A stretch of DNA of 64,000 nt from Glycomyces sp. TRM65418. GTDB taxonomy: Bacteria; Actinomycetota; Actinomycetes; Mycobacteriales; Micromonosporaceae. The notes below the pieces were generated by a model, which had not been told where the DNA came from, made no database searches, and saw only the letters and a list, made by a program, of their open reading frames with translations. Position 1 is the first letter of the stretch. Each line of letters starts with the position of its first letter. Shown piece by piece: positions 1-8,700 of the stretch. Made by a program: the position numbers and the translations under genes. The DNA lies in contig NZ_JAJFAX010000001.1 of assembly GCF_019710475.1 (NCBI RefSeq), positions 1-64,000 of the forward strand, written 5' to 3'.

Positions 1-95
1 CCGGAGGGACTGAGGACGAGGAAGATGACGACCGCCAATGCGGCCGCAGCCAATGCTGACAACGGTTTCAGACGGCGGGTCGAGGAAGGTCGCAT
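1..95 (-). CDS. N-terminal end of a secreted protein (partial, runs off left edge)
   Basis: An ATG at 95-93 (minus) opens 31 codons to the window edge. The translation starts MRPSSTRRLKPLSALAAAAL and continues into a hydrophobic stretch (VVIFLVL), a Sec-type signal peptide or membrane anchor with a basic N-region. A GGAG Shine-Dalgarno motif sits 5 nt upstream. The gene is divergent from the GH43 gene at 427, with about 330 bp between them, so the two may share regulation. The mature protein lies outside the window, so its function cannot be stated. Confidence 0.6.
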   Translation of the reverse strand, partial: MRPSSTRRLKPLSALAAAALAVVIFLVLSPS

Positions 96-195
96 GTTCG
101 CTCCGTGATGGGTGTGTCCGGTGAGCCGCCGCGCGGCGGGGCCTCGGAGCCGGCGGCGCGACCGTGCCGGGCCGGCCGATCCGACTCCGTCGATA

Positions 196-213
196 CATCG
201 AATTATATCGATG
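196..213. promoter_or_regulatory. inverted repeat, candidate operator
   Basis: A perfect inverted repeat CATCGA-N6-TCGATG with an AT-rich centre (attata) lies in the intergenic region between the left-edge secreted gene (starts at 95, minus) and the GH43 gene (starts at 427, plus). It is a plausible repressor site for either gene. The rest of 96-426 holds a second AT-rich patch near 336-365, probably the GH43 promoter region, and no further gene. Confidence 0.35.
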
Positions 214-426
214 CAATGACCGGTTCAGCCTAGCGCTGAACGCCCCCGAAATCAACGCCTTCCCAACGAGAATCCACGCAACGAAACAACGAGCGACCCT
301 ATGCGCGCCCAGCGACAGCGCTTACACTGGGAGCCTATAAGTTTATATATGTAGATCTATGAACGTTTCTGTGGCGGGCCGCCGCCCGCCTTCGCTCGTC
401 CCCCACCGCACCATCGGGAGTCCCCC

Positions 427-1899
427 ATGCCATCTCGCATCCGTCGGCGCCTCTCGGGCCTGGCCGTAGCGGCGGCGCTCGCGCTGACCGCCGTCTTCTT
501 CGCCGCCCCGCCCGCTCAGGCCGCCATCGACACGAACACCTGGTACACCATCGAATCGCGGCACTCCGGGCTCGTCCTGGACATCGCGAACGCCTCCACG
601 CAGCCCGGCGCGGCGTTGATCCAGCAGACCCGCAGCACCGCCGCGAGCCAGCAGTTCCGCTTCATCGACGCCGGCGGCGGCTACTACCGCATCCAGGCCC
701 GCCACTCCGGCCACGTGCTCGACGTGTCCGGGCACAGCACGGCCAACGGCGCCGACATCGTCCAATGGAACGACCTCAACGGCGCCAACCAGCAATGGCG
801 GCTCACCGAGAACGCCGACGGGTACCACTCGATCGTCAGCCGCTCCTCCGGCAAGGCCCTCGACGTCTGGGAGCGCTCGACCGCTCCCGGGGCGAGGGTG
901 TCCCAGTACACGGCGAACGGCGGGACGAACCAGCAGTGGCGCCTGACGCCGGCCGGCGGCTCCAGCGGCGCCGAACCCTACGGTTACCTGTTCGCCTACA
1001 TGCTCGGCGAAGGCAGCGCCAACGGCGAGCAGGTGTACTTCGCGCTGAGCCGGGGCGACAACCCGCTCGCCTACGACGCGCTCAACGGCGGCCGTCCCGT
1101 CGCGACCTCCACGGTGGGCGAGCGCGGGGCCCGCGACCCGTTCATCGTGCAGCACCCGAACACCGGCCGGTACTACATGATCGCCACCGATCTGAAGATC
1201 TACGGCAACGGCGACTGGGACCGGGCCCAGCGCCACGGGAGCCGCTCCCTGGTCGTGTGGGAGTCGAGCGACCTGATCACCTGGACCTCCTCGCGCCTGG
1301 CGCAGGTCTCGCCGCCCGCGGCGGGCAACACCTGGGCGCCCGAGGCGTACTGGGACCCGGCCCGCAACGCCTTCGTCGTCTACTGGGCCTCGAAGCTGTA
1401 CGCCGACGCCGACCATTCGGGCAGCTCGTACCACCGGATGATGTACGCGACCACGACCGACTTCCGCACGTTCAGCACGCCGCAGGTGTGGGTCGACAAG
1501 GGTTACTCCACGATCGACTCCACGGTGACCCGGGCCGACGGCGTGTACTACCGCTACACCAAGGACGAGCGCAGCGGCACCGCGTGCGGCAAGTTCATCC
1601 TCTCCGAGACCTCGACGACCCTGACGAACACGAACTGGGGCTTCCAGCGCGACTGCATCGGCAGCGGCACCGTCAACCAGGGCGAGGGCCCGCTCGTGTT
1701 CAAGTCGAACACCGAGAACAAGTGGTACATGTTCATCGATGAGTACGGCGGCCGCGGCTACATTCCGTTCGAGACGACGAACCTGGCCGGGGGCCAGTGG
1801 ACGCCCTCGTCGAACTACAGCCTGCCGGGGCGTCCGCGCCACGGCATGATCCTGCCGCTGACCGCGGCGCAGTACGACGCACTGCAGAACGCCTACTAG
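427..1899 (+). CDS. secreted GH43-family glycosidase with N-terminal ricin-type lectin domain
   Basis: A 490-aa secreted enzyme likely to remove arabinose, xylose or galactose residues from plant polysaccharides; exact specificity cannot be read. Residues 1-32 are a Sec signal peptide ending PPAQA. Residues about 38-175 form a ricin B-type lectin (CBM13) domain with three repeats ending QQFRF, QQWRL and QQWRL. The C-terminal part (about 186-490) matches the GH43 five-bladed propeller: candidate catalytic base Asp237 (ARDPF), pKa-modulating Asp364 (IDSTV) and acid Glu420 (GEGP). A strong hairpin terminator follows 21 nt after the stop, so the gene is monocistronic. The family assignment is by motif and overall pattern; the lectin domain is certain. 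Confidence 0.85.
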   Translation: MPSRIRRRLSGLAVAAALALTAVFFAAPPAQAAIDTNTWYTIESRHSGLVLDIANASTQPGAALIQQTRSTAASQQFRFIDAGGGYYRIQARHSGHVLDVSGHSTANGADIVQWNDLNGANQQWRLTENADGYHSIVSRSSGKALDVWERSTAPGARVSQYTANGGTNQQWRLTPAGGSSGAEPYGYLFAYMLGEGSANGEQVYFALSRGDNPLAYDALNGGRPVATSTVGERGARDPFIVQHPNTGRYYMIATDLKIYGNGDWDRAQRHGSRSLVVWESSDLITWTSSRLAQVSPPAAGNTWAPEAYWDPARNAFVVYWASKLYADADHSGSSYHRMMYATTTDFRTFSTPQVWVDKGYSTIDSTVTRADGVYYRYTKDERSGTACGKFILSETSTTLTNTNWGFQRDCIGSGTVNQGEGPLVFKSNTENKWYMFIDEYGGRGYIPFETTNLAGGQWTPSSNYSLPGRPRHGMILPLTAAQYDALQNAY

Positions 1900-1920
1900 G
1901 GCTTTGCCCGGGGAGTGTCC

Positions 1921-1952
1921 GCGGGGCGGACCCGAGATCGGGTCCGCCCCGC
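1921..1952 (+). terminator. hairpin terminator of the GH43 gene
   Basis: Perfect 13-bp stem GCGGGGCGGACCC / GGGTCCGCCCCGC with a 6-nt loop, 21 nt after the GH43 stop. There is no T-tract, as usual for actinobacterial I-shaped terminators. Confidence 0.75.
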
Positions 1953-2054
1953 GGTCCGCGCCGTCCGAACGACCGAGCGCTCAGGGGCGTCGTCCCCTCG
2001 CATGAGATCGCCGGCGGCTGCGAAGGGCTGGGGGCGCCGGCCTTCGGCGCTCGG

Positions 2055-2171
2055 TCATCCTTTGCGCAGCAGGGCGTTGCACTCGCGCTGCAGGTCCTCG
2101 TCGGCCCACATCGCGTGCTGCGGAGCGGCGTTGGAGCACACCAGGGAGCCACGGGCGTCGACGCCGCCGAC
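2055..2171 (-). pseudogene. C-terminal remnant of an unidentified minus-strand gene
   Basis: The minus strand reads about 39 codons to a TGA at 2055 with almost exclusively G or C in third positions and natural-looking protein sequence (AMWADEDLQRECNALLRKG at the C-terminus). Upstream of about 2172 the coding signal jumps to the plus strand, where the AraC remnant begins, so only the 3' end of this gene survives and it has no start of its own. A small hairpin (GCGCCG / CGGCGC, 2034-2050) just past the stop could be its old terminator. The family is not recognised. Confidence 0.45.
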
Positions 2172-2696
2172 CTGGTCCGGACGGCGCACGTGGCGTCGAG
2201 CGGCCCCGTCACGCATCTCAGGGACCCGGCGCCGGTGGCGAGCCTGGTCTCGCAGGTCATCGACGCGCTCGACGCCGGCATCACCACTTCGGCGTCGATC
2301 CAGGCCACGGGCGCCGCCTGGCACGCGCTCACGCAGGTGATCGCCACCGGTCGGCGCGGGCCCGGGTCGGAGACGAACCCGCTCGAACGCGCCGCCGAGC
2401 ACCTGCGGGCCACCGCGCCGCGCCGCACCTCGATCACCGCGCTCGCTTCGATGGTCGGGCTGAGCCCGTCGCAGCTCACCGCGCTGTTTCGTGAGCGGCT
2501 CGGCGTCACCCCGCTGCAGTTCCAGGTGCAGCTGCGCATGGCCCGCGCCCGGGAGCTCCTCGACGGCACCCGCCTGCCCGTCACCGCCGTAGCCCGCGAG
2601 GCCGGCTACGACGACCCGATGTACTTCTCCCGGCAGTTCACCCGCCTCCACGACATGTCCCCGACCGCTTACCGATCCCGGCCGACGGGAACGTGA
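2172..2696 (+). pseudogene. truncated AraC-family regulator (DNA-binding half only)
   Basis: The plus strand encodes the C-terminal part of an AraC regulator: a linker (from about LVRTAHVASS) followed by the two helix-turn-helix motifs. The first is around ITALASMVGLSPSQLTALFR; the second ends in the typical VTAVAREAGYDDPMYFSRQF segment. Complete family members are about 280-300 aa with an N-terminal cupin sensor; here about 170 residues remain and no cupin is encoded. The open frame runs back into the GH43 gene but has no credible start or Shine-Dalgarno before 2172. It abuts the remnant of an oppositely oriented gene, which suggests that one deletion removed both 5' ends. Confidence 0.7.
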
Positions 2697-2757
2697 CGAC
2701 GCGGTCGATTAACTCCACATTGGAGTGTGTATCGGCGATCGGATCGATGCCGACCGG

Positions 2758-3417
2758 TCAGGTGACCAGGCCGTGGCGGTAGGCGTAGACGACGGCTTGG
2801 ACCCGGTCGCGCAGGCCCAGTTTGGTCAGGATGCGGGACACGAAGGTCTTCACCGTCTCGGGGCTGATGACCAGGGCCGCGGCGATCTCGCCGTTGGAGC
2901 GGCCGTCCGCGATGAGGCGCAGGACCTCCAGTTCCCTCGGCGTCAGGGGATTGTCGGGCGGGGTGCCGTCGGCGGGCCGGATGCGAGCGGCGTACCGGCC
3001 GACGAGCGCGCGCGTGACTTCGGGGTCGAGCAGCGCCGCGCCGGTCGCGACGGTGCGGATCCCCTGGAGCAGATGCACTGGGGGCGCGTCCTTGAGCAGG
3101 AAGCCGCTCGCCCCGGCGCGCAGCGCCTCGTAGACGTATTCGTCCAGATTGAACGTGGTCAGCACCAGGACCTTGACCGGGTCGGCCACCCCGGCGCCGG
3201 CGAGCTTGCGGGTGGCCTCGATGCCGTCGAGCACCGGCATGCGGACGTCCATGAGCACGACGTCGGGGCGCAGGCGCTCGGCCAGGTCGACCGCGGCCTG
3301 CCCGTCCCCGCACTCGCCCACCACCGCGAGGTCGGGCTGGGCGTCGACGATCGTCACCAGACCGGTGCGGACGAGCATCTGGTCGTCGCAGACCAGCACC
3401 AGGATCGACGCCGTCAC
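2758..3417 (-). CDS. LuxR/NarL-type two-component response regulator
   Basis: A 219-aa response regulator. The receiver domain (residues about 4-120) has an acidic DD pair near the N-terminus, the phospho-acceptor Asp57 in VVLMDVRMP, the TT switch pair and the conserved Lys in LLKDAP. A LuxR/NarL helix-turn-helix follows (about 150-215, LTPRELEVLRLIADGRSNGEIA). The GTG start at 3417 overlaps the stop of the upstream kinase gene as GTGA, so the two are translationally coupled. It is the last gene of the operon CPBP protease - kinase - regulator. Its targets are unknown; the coupled membrane protease is an obvious candidate partner. Confidence 0.93.
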   Translation of the reverse strand: MTASILVLVCDDQMLVRTGLVTIVDAQPDLAVVGECGDGQAAVDLAERLRPDVVLMDVRMPVLDGIEATRKLAGAGVADPVKVLVLTTFNLDEYVYEALRAGASGFLLKDAPPVHLLQGIRTVATGAALLDPEVTRALVGRYAARIRPADGTPPDNPLTPRELEVLRLIADGRSNGEIAAALVISPETVKTFVSRILTKLGLRDRVQAVVYAYRHGLVT

Positions 3418-4568
3418 GACGGCGTCCCCGCGGGGATGCGCGCCCGCACGACGAATCCGCCGTCCGTGCGCGGACCCGCCTCGAAGTCGCCGCCGAGGAG
3501 GTCGACCCGTTCGCGGAGGCCGGCGAGGCCGCGTCCGCTCCCGGCGGCGACCGCGGACGCCGAACCGGGGCCTTCGGTGCTGACTTCCACGGTGATCTCG
3601 CTTTCGCGGTGGCGCACGCGCACGGCGGTGGGGGTGCCGTGGGCGTGCTTGAGGGCGTTCGTGAGGGCTTCTTGGACGATTCGGTAGGCCACGAGGTCGG
3701 CGCTGCCGGTGGAGACCGGCGGCGTGCCCTCTTCGGCGAACTCCATGGGCTGGCCGGCTCGGCGCGTCTGCTCCACGAGCGTCAGCAGCCTGCCGACCGG
3801 CGGGGTGCGCGACTCGCCGCCGTGGTCCGGCTCGAGCAGGTCGAGCAGGTGCCGCAGATCGGTGGTGGCGCGCCTGCCGGTCTCGCCCACGGCCTTCAGC
3901 GCCTGGTCGAGGCGGTCGGGCGCGCCGGTCAGGTACCGTGCCGCCTCGGCCTGCACGACCATCGCGGTGACGTGGTGGGTCACGACGTCGTGCAGCTCAC
4001 GGGCGATGCTCGCCCGTTCGGCGGCACGGGTGGCCGCGGCGACGTGGCGGCGGCGCTCGGCCTCGGCCGCCCGGGTCGAGCGCAGCCAGGCCCCGGTCCC
4101 CCATGCGGCGGCGGCCAGGAGGTAGAACACGGCGAAGTCGCCCGGGCTCTCGGTTGAGCCGAGATCGACGAGTGCGAGCGCGACGGCGAGATAGGCGACC
4201 GTGAGGAGGGCCGCGGCCGTCCGGCGGTACCGCTCCAAGTGGGCGCCCGCACTGATGAGGGCGATCGCCAGGGTGGTGCCGGCGACGAGGTGGTGGCTGC
4301 CGAGCATGGAGACGGCGAACCCGAGCGACACCAGGGCCAGGCAGACCCCCGGCCACCGGCGCCGGACGGCCAGCGGGAGGCACAGGAGGACGAGCACCAC
4401 GACCGTCATGGGGCCGAACGGGTTCGAGGGCAGATCGCCGACCTGCGTCTCGTGCCCTTCGAGGAAGGGCATGAGCGAGAGGACGGCGAACAGCAGACCG
4501 AGTGGGAGGTCCCGGACCGTGACGTCGAGTCGACGCCACCGCTCCGGGAGCCGCCGAAGGGTGTTCAC
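3414..4568 (-). CDS. sensor histidine kinase (HisKA_3 / NarL-partner type)
   Basis: A 384-aa membrane sensor kinase. Several hydrophobic segments occupy residues about 20-165 with no sizeable extracellular domain, suggesting an intramembrane-sensing type. The dimerisation/phosphoacceptor motif ERASIARELHDVVTHHV carries the phospho-accepting His193. An HATPase_c domain follows with an N-box (IVQEALTNALKHA) and a G-box (GRGLAGLRERV). The GTG start at 4568 overlaps the stop of the CPBP gene (GTGA), and its own stop overlaps the regulator start. This tight coupling makes the regulator at 2758 its cognate partner. Confidence 0.93.
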   Translation of the reverse strand: MNTLRRLPERWRRLDVTVRDLPLGLLFAVLSLMPFLEGHETQVGDLPSNPFGPMTVVVLVLLCLPLAVRRRWPGVCLALVSLGFAVSMLGSHHLVAGTTLAIALISAGAHLERYRRTAAALLTVAYLAVALALVDLGSTESPGDFAVFYLLAAAAWGTGAWLRSTRAAEAERRRHVAAATRAAERASIARELHDVVTHHVTAMVVQAEAARYLTGAPDRLDQALKAVGETGRRATTDLRHLLDLLEPDHGGESRTPPVGRLLTLVEQTRRAGQPMEFAEEGTPPVSTGSADLVAYRIVQEALTNALKHAHGTPTAVRVRHRESEITVEVSTEGPGSASAVAAGSGRGLAGLRERVDLLGGDFEAGPRTDGGFVVRARIPAGTPS

Positions 4569-5398
4569 CGGGGCAGTCTAGCGACGGCTTCGGCGCGGGC
4601 GGCGCGCCGGAAAGGCACGAGACGGCCGCGCCGCTTCGCCAGCCACAGGAAGACGACGGTCGTCACGATGCCGAACACGACCGCGTAGAGGCTGCCCTCG
4701 GGTCCGAAGTCGCCGCCGGAGACGAGCGTCGGGCCGGAGGTGGCCGCGTCGAGGAGGCCCTGCGGGGTGCCGTTGCCGGAGACCTCGGTGCTGAAGATCG
4801 CGGAAGCGGCGATGTTCCAGCCGAAGTGGATGCCGATGGGGACCCACAGGTTGCGGGTGGCGATGTAGGCGGCGCCGAGCATGCCGCCGGCCTCGATCGC
4901 GATGGCGAGGGCGCCCCACAGGCTCGCGTTGGGGTTGATCAGGTGTATGCCGCCGAACAGGACGCTCGTGACCGCCAAGGCGATCCAGGTCCCCGACCAT
5001 TGCTCCATGATGCGGAACAGCACGCCGCGGAACAGCAGCTCCTCGGTCACGGCGGCGGCCGCCATGAATCCGAGCAGGCCGATCATGGCCTCGGGATCGC
5101 CGATGCCGTCCACTTTGTAGTGACCGAGGAAGGCGATGTTGAGGATGACGAGGCCGAAGAGCACCATGCCGAACAGCGTTCCCCAACCCGTCTTGACGAC
5201 CGCGCCGTCCCGGCCGAGCTCGGTGACCGCGCGGCGCTCGGTGAGACGGACGATCCACCGGTAGACGATCACCGAGAGCACGGCCGTGGCGAGGCCGGTC
5301 GCGAGGGCCGCCCACTGGCGGTCCTCGAACGCCACCATGGCCAGCCCGCCGACGAGCGTGATCACCATGACCGCCAAGAATTGCCATACCAGTCTCAT
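4565..5398 (-). CDS. CPBP-family intramembrane metalloprotease (Abi/CAAX type)
   Basis: A 277-aa polytopic membrane protein with the CPBP (Rce1-like) motifs: EELLFRG in one helix and two later His-containing motifs (FGGIHL and the GIHFGWN segment) expected to form the metal site. Family members cleave prenylated or other membrane-embedded peptides, and some act in bacteriocin immunity. The start at 5398 is chosen over the ATG at 5404 because GGAAGG then lies 8 nt upstream instead of touching the start. It is first in the operon with the histidine kinase and response regulator, overlapping the kinase start by 4 nt, so it may modulate or be modulated by that system. Confidence 0.85.
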   Translation of the reverse strand: MRLVWQFLAVMVITLVGGLAMVAFEDRQWAALATGLATAVLSVIVYRWIVRLTERRAVTELGRDGAVVKTGWGTLFGMVLFGLVILNIAFLGHYKVDGIGDPEAMIGLLGFMAAAAVTEELLFRGVLFRIMEQWSGTWIALAVTSVLFGGIHLINPNASLWGALAIAIEAGGMLGAAYIATRNLWVPIGIHFGWNIAASAIFSTEVSGNGTPQGLLDAATSGPTLVSGGDFGPEGSLYAVVFGIVTTVVFLWLAKRRGRLVPFRRAARAEAVARLPR

Positions 5399-5629
5399 GC
5401 ACATTTCCTTCCCGGATCCGCGGCGGGGGCGCCGCGGCTGGGAGGAACGCTACGGACGGAACCGGGCGGCGTCGTCCCTGTGAAGTTGACACTTGCGCGT
5501 AGCTCGCACGGGGGACGGACCCGGAAAGCACCGCTCCGGCCCGGTCTCGGGCCGCGGGCCGGACTCCGGGCCGCGCACCGCCTCGCGGGCCGAGGCCCGA
5601 AGCGACCGGGAGAACCGCGACCGCAGGTC

Positions 5630-5658
5630 TTGTTTCCCGCCACACATGAGGATATCGT
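5630..5658 (+). promoter_or_regulatory. predicted promoter of the large lyase gene
   Basis: A -35-like TTGTTT (5630-5635), a 17-bp spacer and a -10-like TATCGT (5653-5658) precede the lyase gene at 5703. The -10 lies inside the left arm of the large operator palindrome, so repressor binding would block it. Confidence 0.5.
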
Positions 5659-5688
5659 TATCCATCGAAGGATAACGATATCCTCATG
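5645..5688. promoter_or_regulatory. perfect 19-bp inverted repeat, paired operator
   Basis: The arms CATGAGGATATCGTTATCC and GGATAACGATATCCTCATG are exact reverse complements separated by 6 nt (atcgaa). Each arm contains the near-palindrome GGATA-N4-TATCC with a central CG, which looks like one LacI-type half-operator pair. The structure overlaps the predicted -10 and start site of the lyase promoter. Related GATAACG elements occur near the dehydrogenase gene (10330) and the binding-protein promoter (15661). The LacI repressor encoded at 15929 is the most likely binder. Confidence 0.7.
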
Positions 5689-5702
5689 GAAGGATCCTTG
5701 CG

Positions 5703-8700
5703 ATGATGCAAGTCGAGAGACGTCGGCGACGGCGTCCGTTCGCCCCCCTCACCGCCCTGGCCTTGGCGGTCGGCCTGGTCACGGCGCCCGCCGCGCCCGC
5801 TCAGGCCGCAGACTACGAGCACCTGCTCACCGACCACGTGGTGGGGATCAACGAGACCGTCAGCGACGCCGGATTCGTGCACCCCGGCGTGGGCCTCTCC
5901 GCCGCGGACCTGCGCAACGCCCAGGAGATGGTCCGTTCCGGCCAAGAGCCGTGGGCCTCCTACTTCGATGCGATGACCCAGGTGCGGCCCTGGGCCGCAG
6001 AGGGGTACACCGTGGACAACATGGTCCGCGGCCGACCGGAGGTCCCGGTCACCGCGAACTTCAACGAGGGGACCCTGCGCGGACGCTTCACGCGCGACTC
6101 CTTCGGCGTGCTCACCCAGGCCCTCCTGTGGACCATGACCGGCGACGAGATCTACCGCAAGGGCGCGATCATGGGCCTGCGCACCTGGTCCAACATGCAC
6201 CCCGACGGGTACGCGTACTTCCCCGACGCCCACATCCACACCGGGAAGCCGCTGTCGCAGTTCCTCATGGCCGCCGAGATCGTCCGCGCCACCGATCCGG
6301 TCGAGGACGACACGCCCGGGGAGCACGACGGCTACAGCGTCACCTGGACCGCCGAGGACGACGAACGGCTCCTGGGGAACCTGGCGAACCCGATCGTGGA
6401 GGTCTTCAACGCCTCCAACGAGCGCTGGATGAACCAGCACAACTTCGGGCTCTACGGCCGCATCGCGACCGCGATCTACGCGGACGACGCCGAGGGCTAC
6501 GCCAAGGGCGTCGAGTGGTTCACCGTCAACGCCGCCTACGACGGCTACGACAACGGCGCGATGGCCCCGCAGATGCCCTACATCGAGGCCGACCACCCGC
6601 TCAACCCGTACGGCGAGGGCTTCGTGCAGGTCCGCGAGATGGGCCGCGACCAGGCGCACGGCGAGTGCAACATCGACAACTTCGCCGCCCTGGCCCGCTT
6701 CCTCGACGTGCAGGGCACCGAAGTGGACCCCGACGACGGGACCGTCTCGACCGCCGAGGACGCCGTCACCGCCTACCAGTTCCTCGACAACCGCCTGCTC
6801 GAAGGCGCCGACGCGTTCTACGGGTTCATGATGGGCGCCCCCATCCCCTGGGTCGACGAGCGCGACACCGGCGGCACGCTCTCCCAGGCCTACCGGGGCC
6901 GGGTGTTCAACCCCCTGTCGGAGCTGTACTACCAGTACCGGTATCGCGAGGGCGTGGACGTCGAGGCGGAGGCGCCGCACCTGGCCGAGCTGCACGAGCG
7001 CATGGACGGGCCGTTCTACCACTACGGCACCGGCGTGCAGAACTTCTGGGCCCCCGGCGACAAGAGCGTCGAGTACTGGGTCGCCTTCCCGCCCGAGATC
7101 GCCGGGACCGAGCCCGCACCGGTGGAGGCCACCGCGGTCAGTTTCGGCCGCCACGCGCTCCCGCTCGACGACGGCACCGAGATCGTCACCGAGGACGGCG
7201 CCGCGTTCGCCCGCGCCACCGCGAGCGAGGACGGCACCACCAGCGCGGTCAGCCGCCTGATGCACCCGGGCGGTTCCCACATGGGGCTGCGGGTGCGGAC
7301 CGACGGACCGGCCCTGCTCGAAGTGCGGGACAAAGAGGCGCCGTCGGGGCTGAACCCGCTCGAGCCCGAACCGGACACCATCGCCACCGTGGAACTGCCC
7401 GATACCGGAGGCGAATGGCGGTACGTGACCTATCCGGCCGCCGGCTCGAACGTGGACTTCTACCGCGTGACCGGCGATGGCGATACCACAGTGGACTTCG
7501 ATACCGTCGTGTTCAGGGCCGAGAGCGCCCTGACCGCTCCCCGGTTCGAGCAGACCCGGGACCGCTACTACCTCAGGTCCGGCGCGGCTTCCGCGTTCGA
7601 CCTCGCCGCGGCCGACGAGGGCGGAGGCGTCGCCTACACCGCCGCCGGCCTCCCCGAGGGGGCGTCGCTCGACCCCGGGACCGGGACCCTCGCCTGGACG
7701 CCCGCCCCCCGCGATCGGGGCCGATACGACGTCCAGATCGTCGCCGACGACGGCGAGTCCGTCACCGCCCGGACGTTCGAACTGGTGGTGGCCAAGAACC
7801 GGCCCAAGATGATCGACGCGGCCGTCGCCGACGGCGTCGACGGGGACGCCGTCTACACCACCGAGACCCGCGAGGCCTTCGAGGCCGCGCTGGCCGCGGC
7901 GAGGGACGCGAGCGAGCACGGCACGGATGAGGAGTACCGCGAGGCCTTCGAAGCGCTGCTGGACGCCGTCGACGCGCTCAGACTGCTCAATCCGCGCCTG
8001 GCGGACGGGACGTTGGACTACCGGGGCATCGTCACGCCGACGGTGATCACCGCCGGCGCGGTGGAGGCCCTGGCCGACGGCGACAACACCTCGTTCGCCG
8101 GCGACCTGCTCGGCACGTTCTTCACCCTCGACTTCGGACCGGATCACCGCGTGACGGCCGAGGCGTTCGATCTCCAGGCCCGGCACGCCTTCCCCACGCG
8201 GTACCAGGGAGCGAACGTGTACGGCTCGCTCGACGGCGCGGACTGGACGCTCCTGACCGAGCGTCCGACCGCGAACACCAACGCGATGGAGCGCCTCCCG
8301 GTCCTCGCCGAGCACGCGGGCGAGGAGTTCCGCTTCCTGAAGGTCCAGGTCGACGAACCCGGTGAGCCGGTCGGCCACCTCCACATCTTCTCGCTGGCGG
8401 AGCTGCGGATCCACGGCGAGCGGTCCGAGGCGGTGAACGACATCGCCGAGGCCTCCCTGGCCTCGGACGACGCCGTCATCGGCATGGTGACGAGCGGCGA
8501 CACCGTCACCGCGACCTTCACCGGCGACGCGCCGATCAGCGACGTGGAGGTCGCCATCGCCGGGCAGGCCGCCGACGTCACCAGCGAGGACGGTCTGCAC
8601 TGGACCGCCACTACGGTGCTCGGCGAGGTGACGGGCGGCCGGGAGGCCACCGTGCGCATCGATTACACCGCCGCGGACGGCACCGTCGCCGACACCTTCC

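Noticed and set aside
343-1842. 499-aa minus-strand frame opposite the GH43 gene
   Set aside because: Antisense shadow; the plus frame has lectin repeats and GH43 catalytic motifs.
5645-5688. Riboswitch or transcript-level hairpin at the lyase leader
   Set aside because: The predicted -10 lies inside the left arm, so only the right arm would be in the mRNA. A DNA operator explains the symmetry better.
4826-7930. Long plus-strand frame spanning the CPBP gene and the lyase
   Set aside because: Antisense to one real gene and out of frame with another; composition is Arg/Gly/Asp-rich with no domain or ribosome-binding site.
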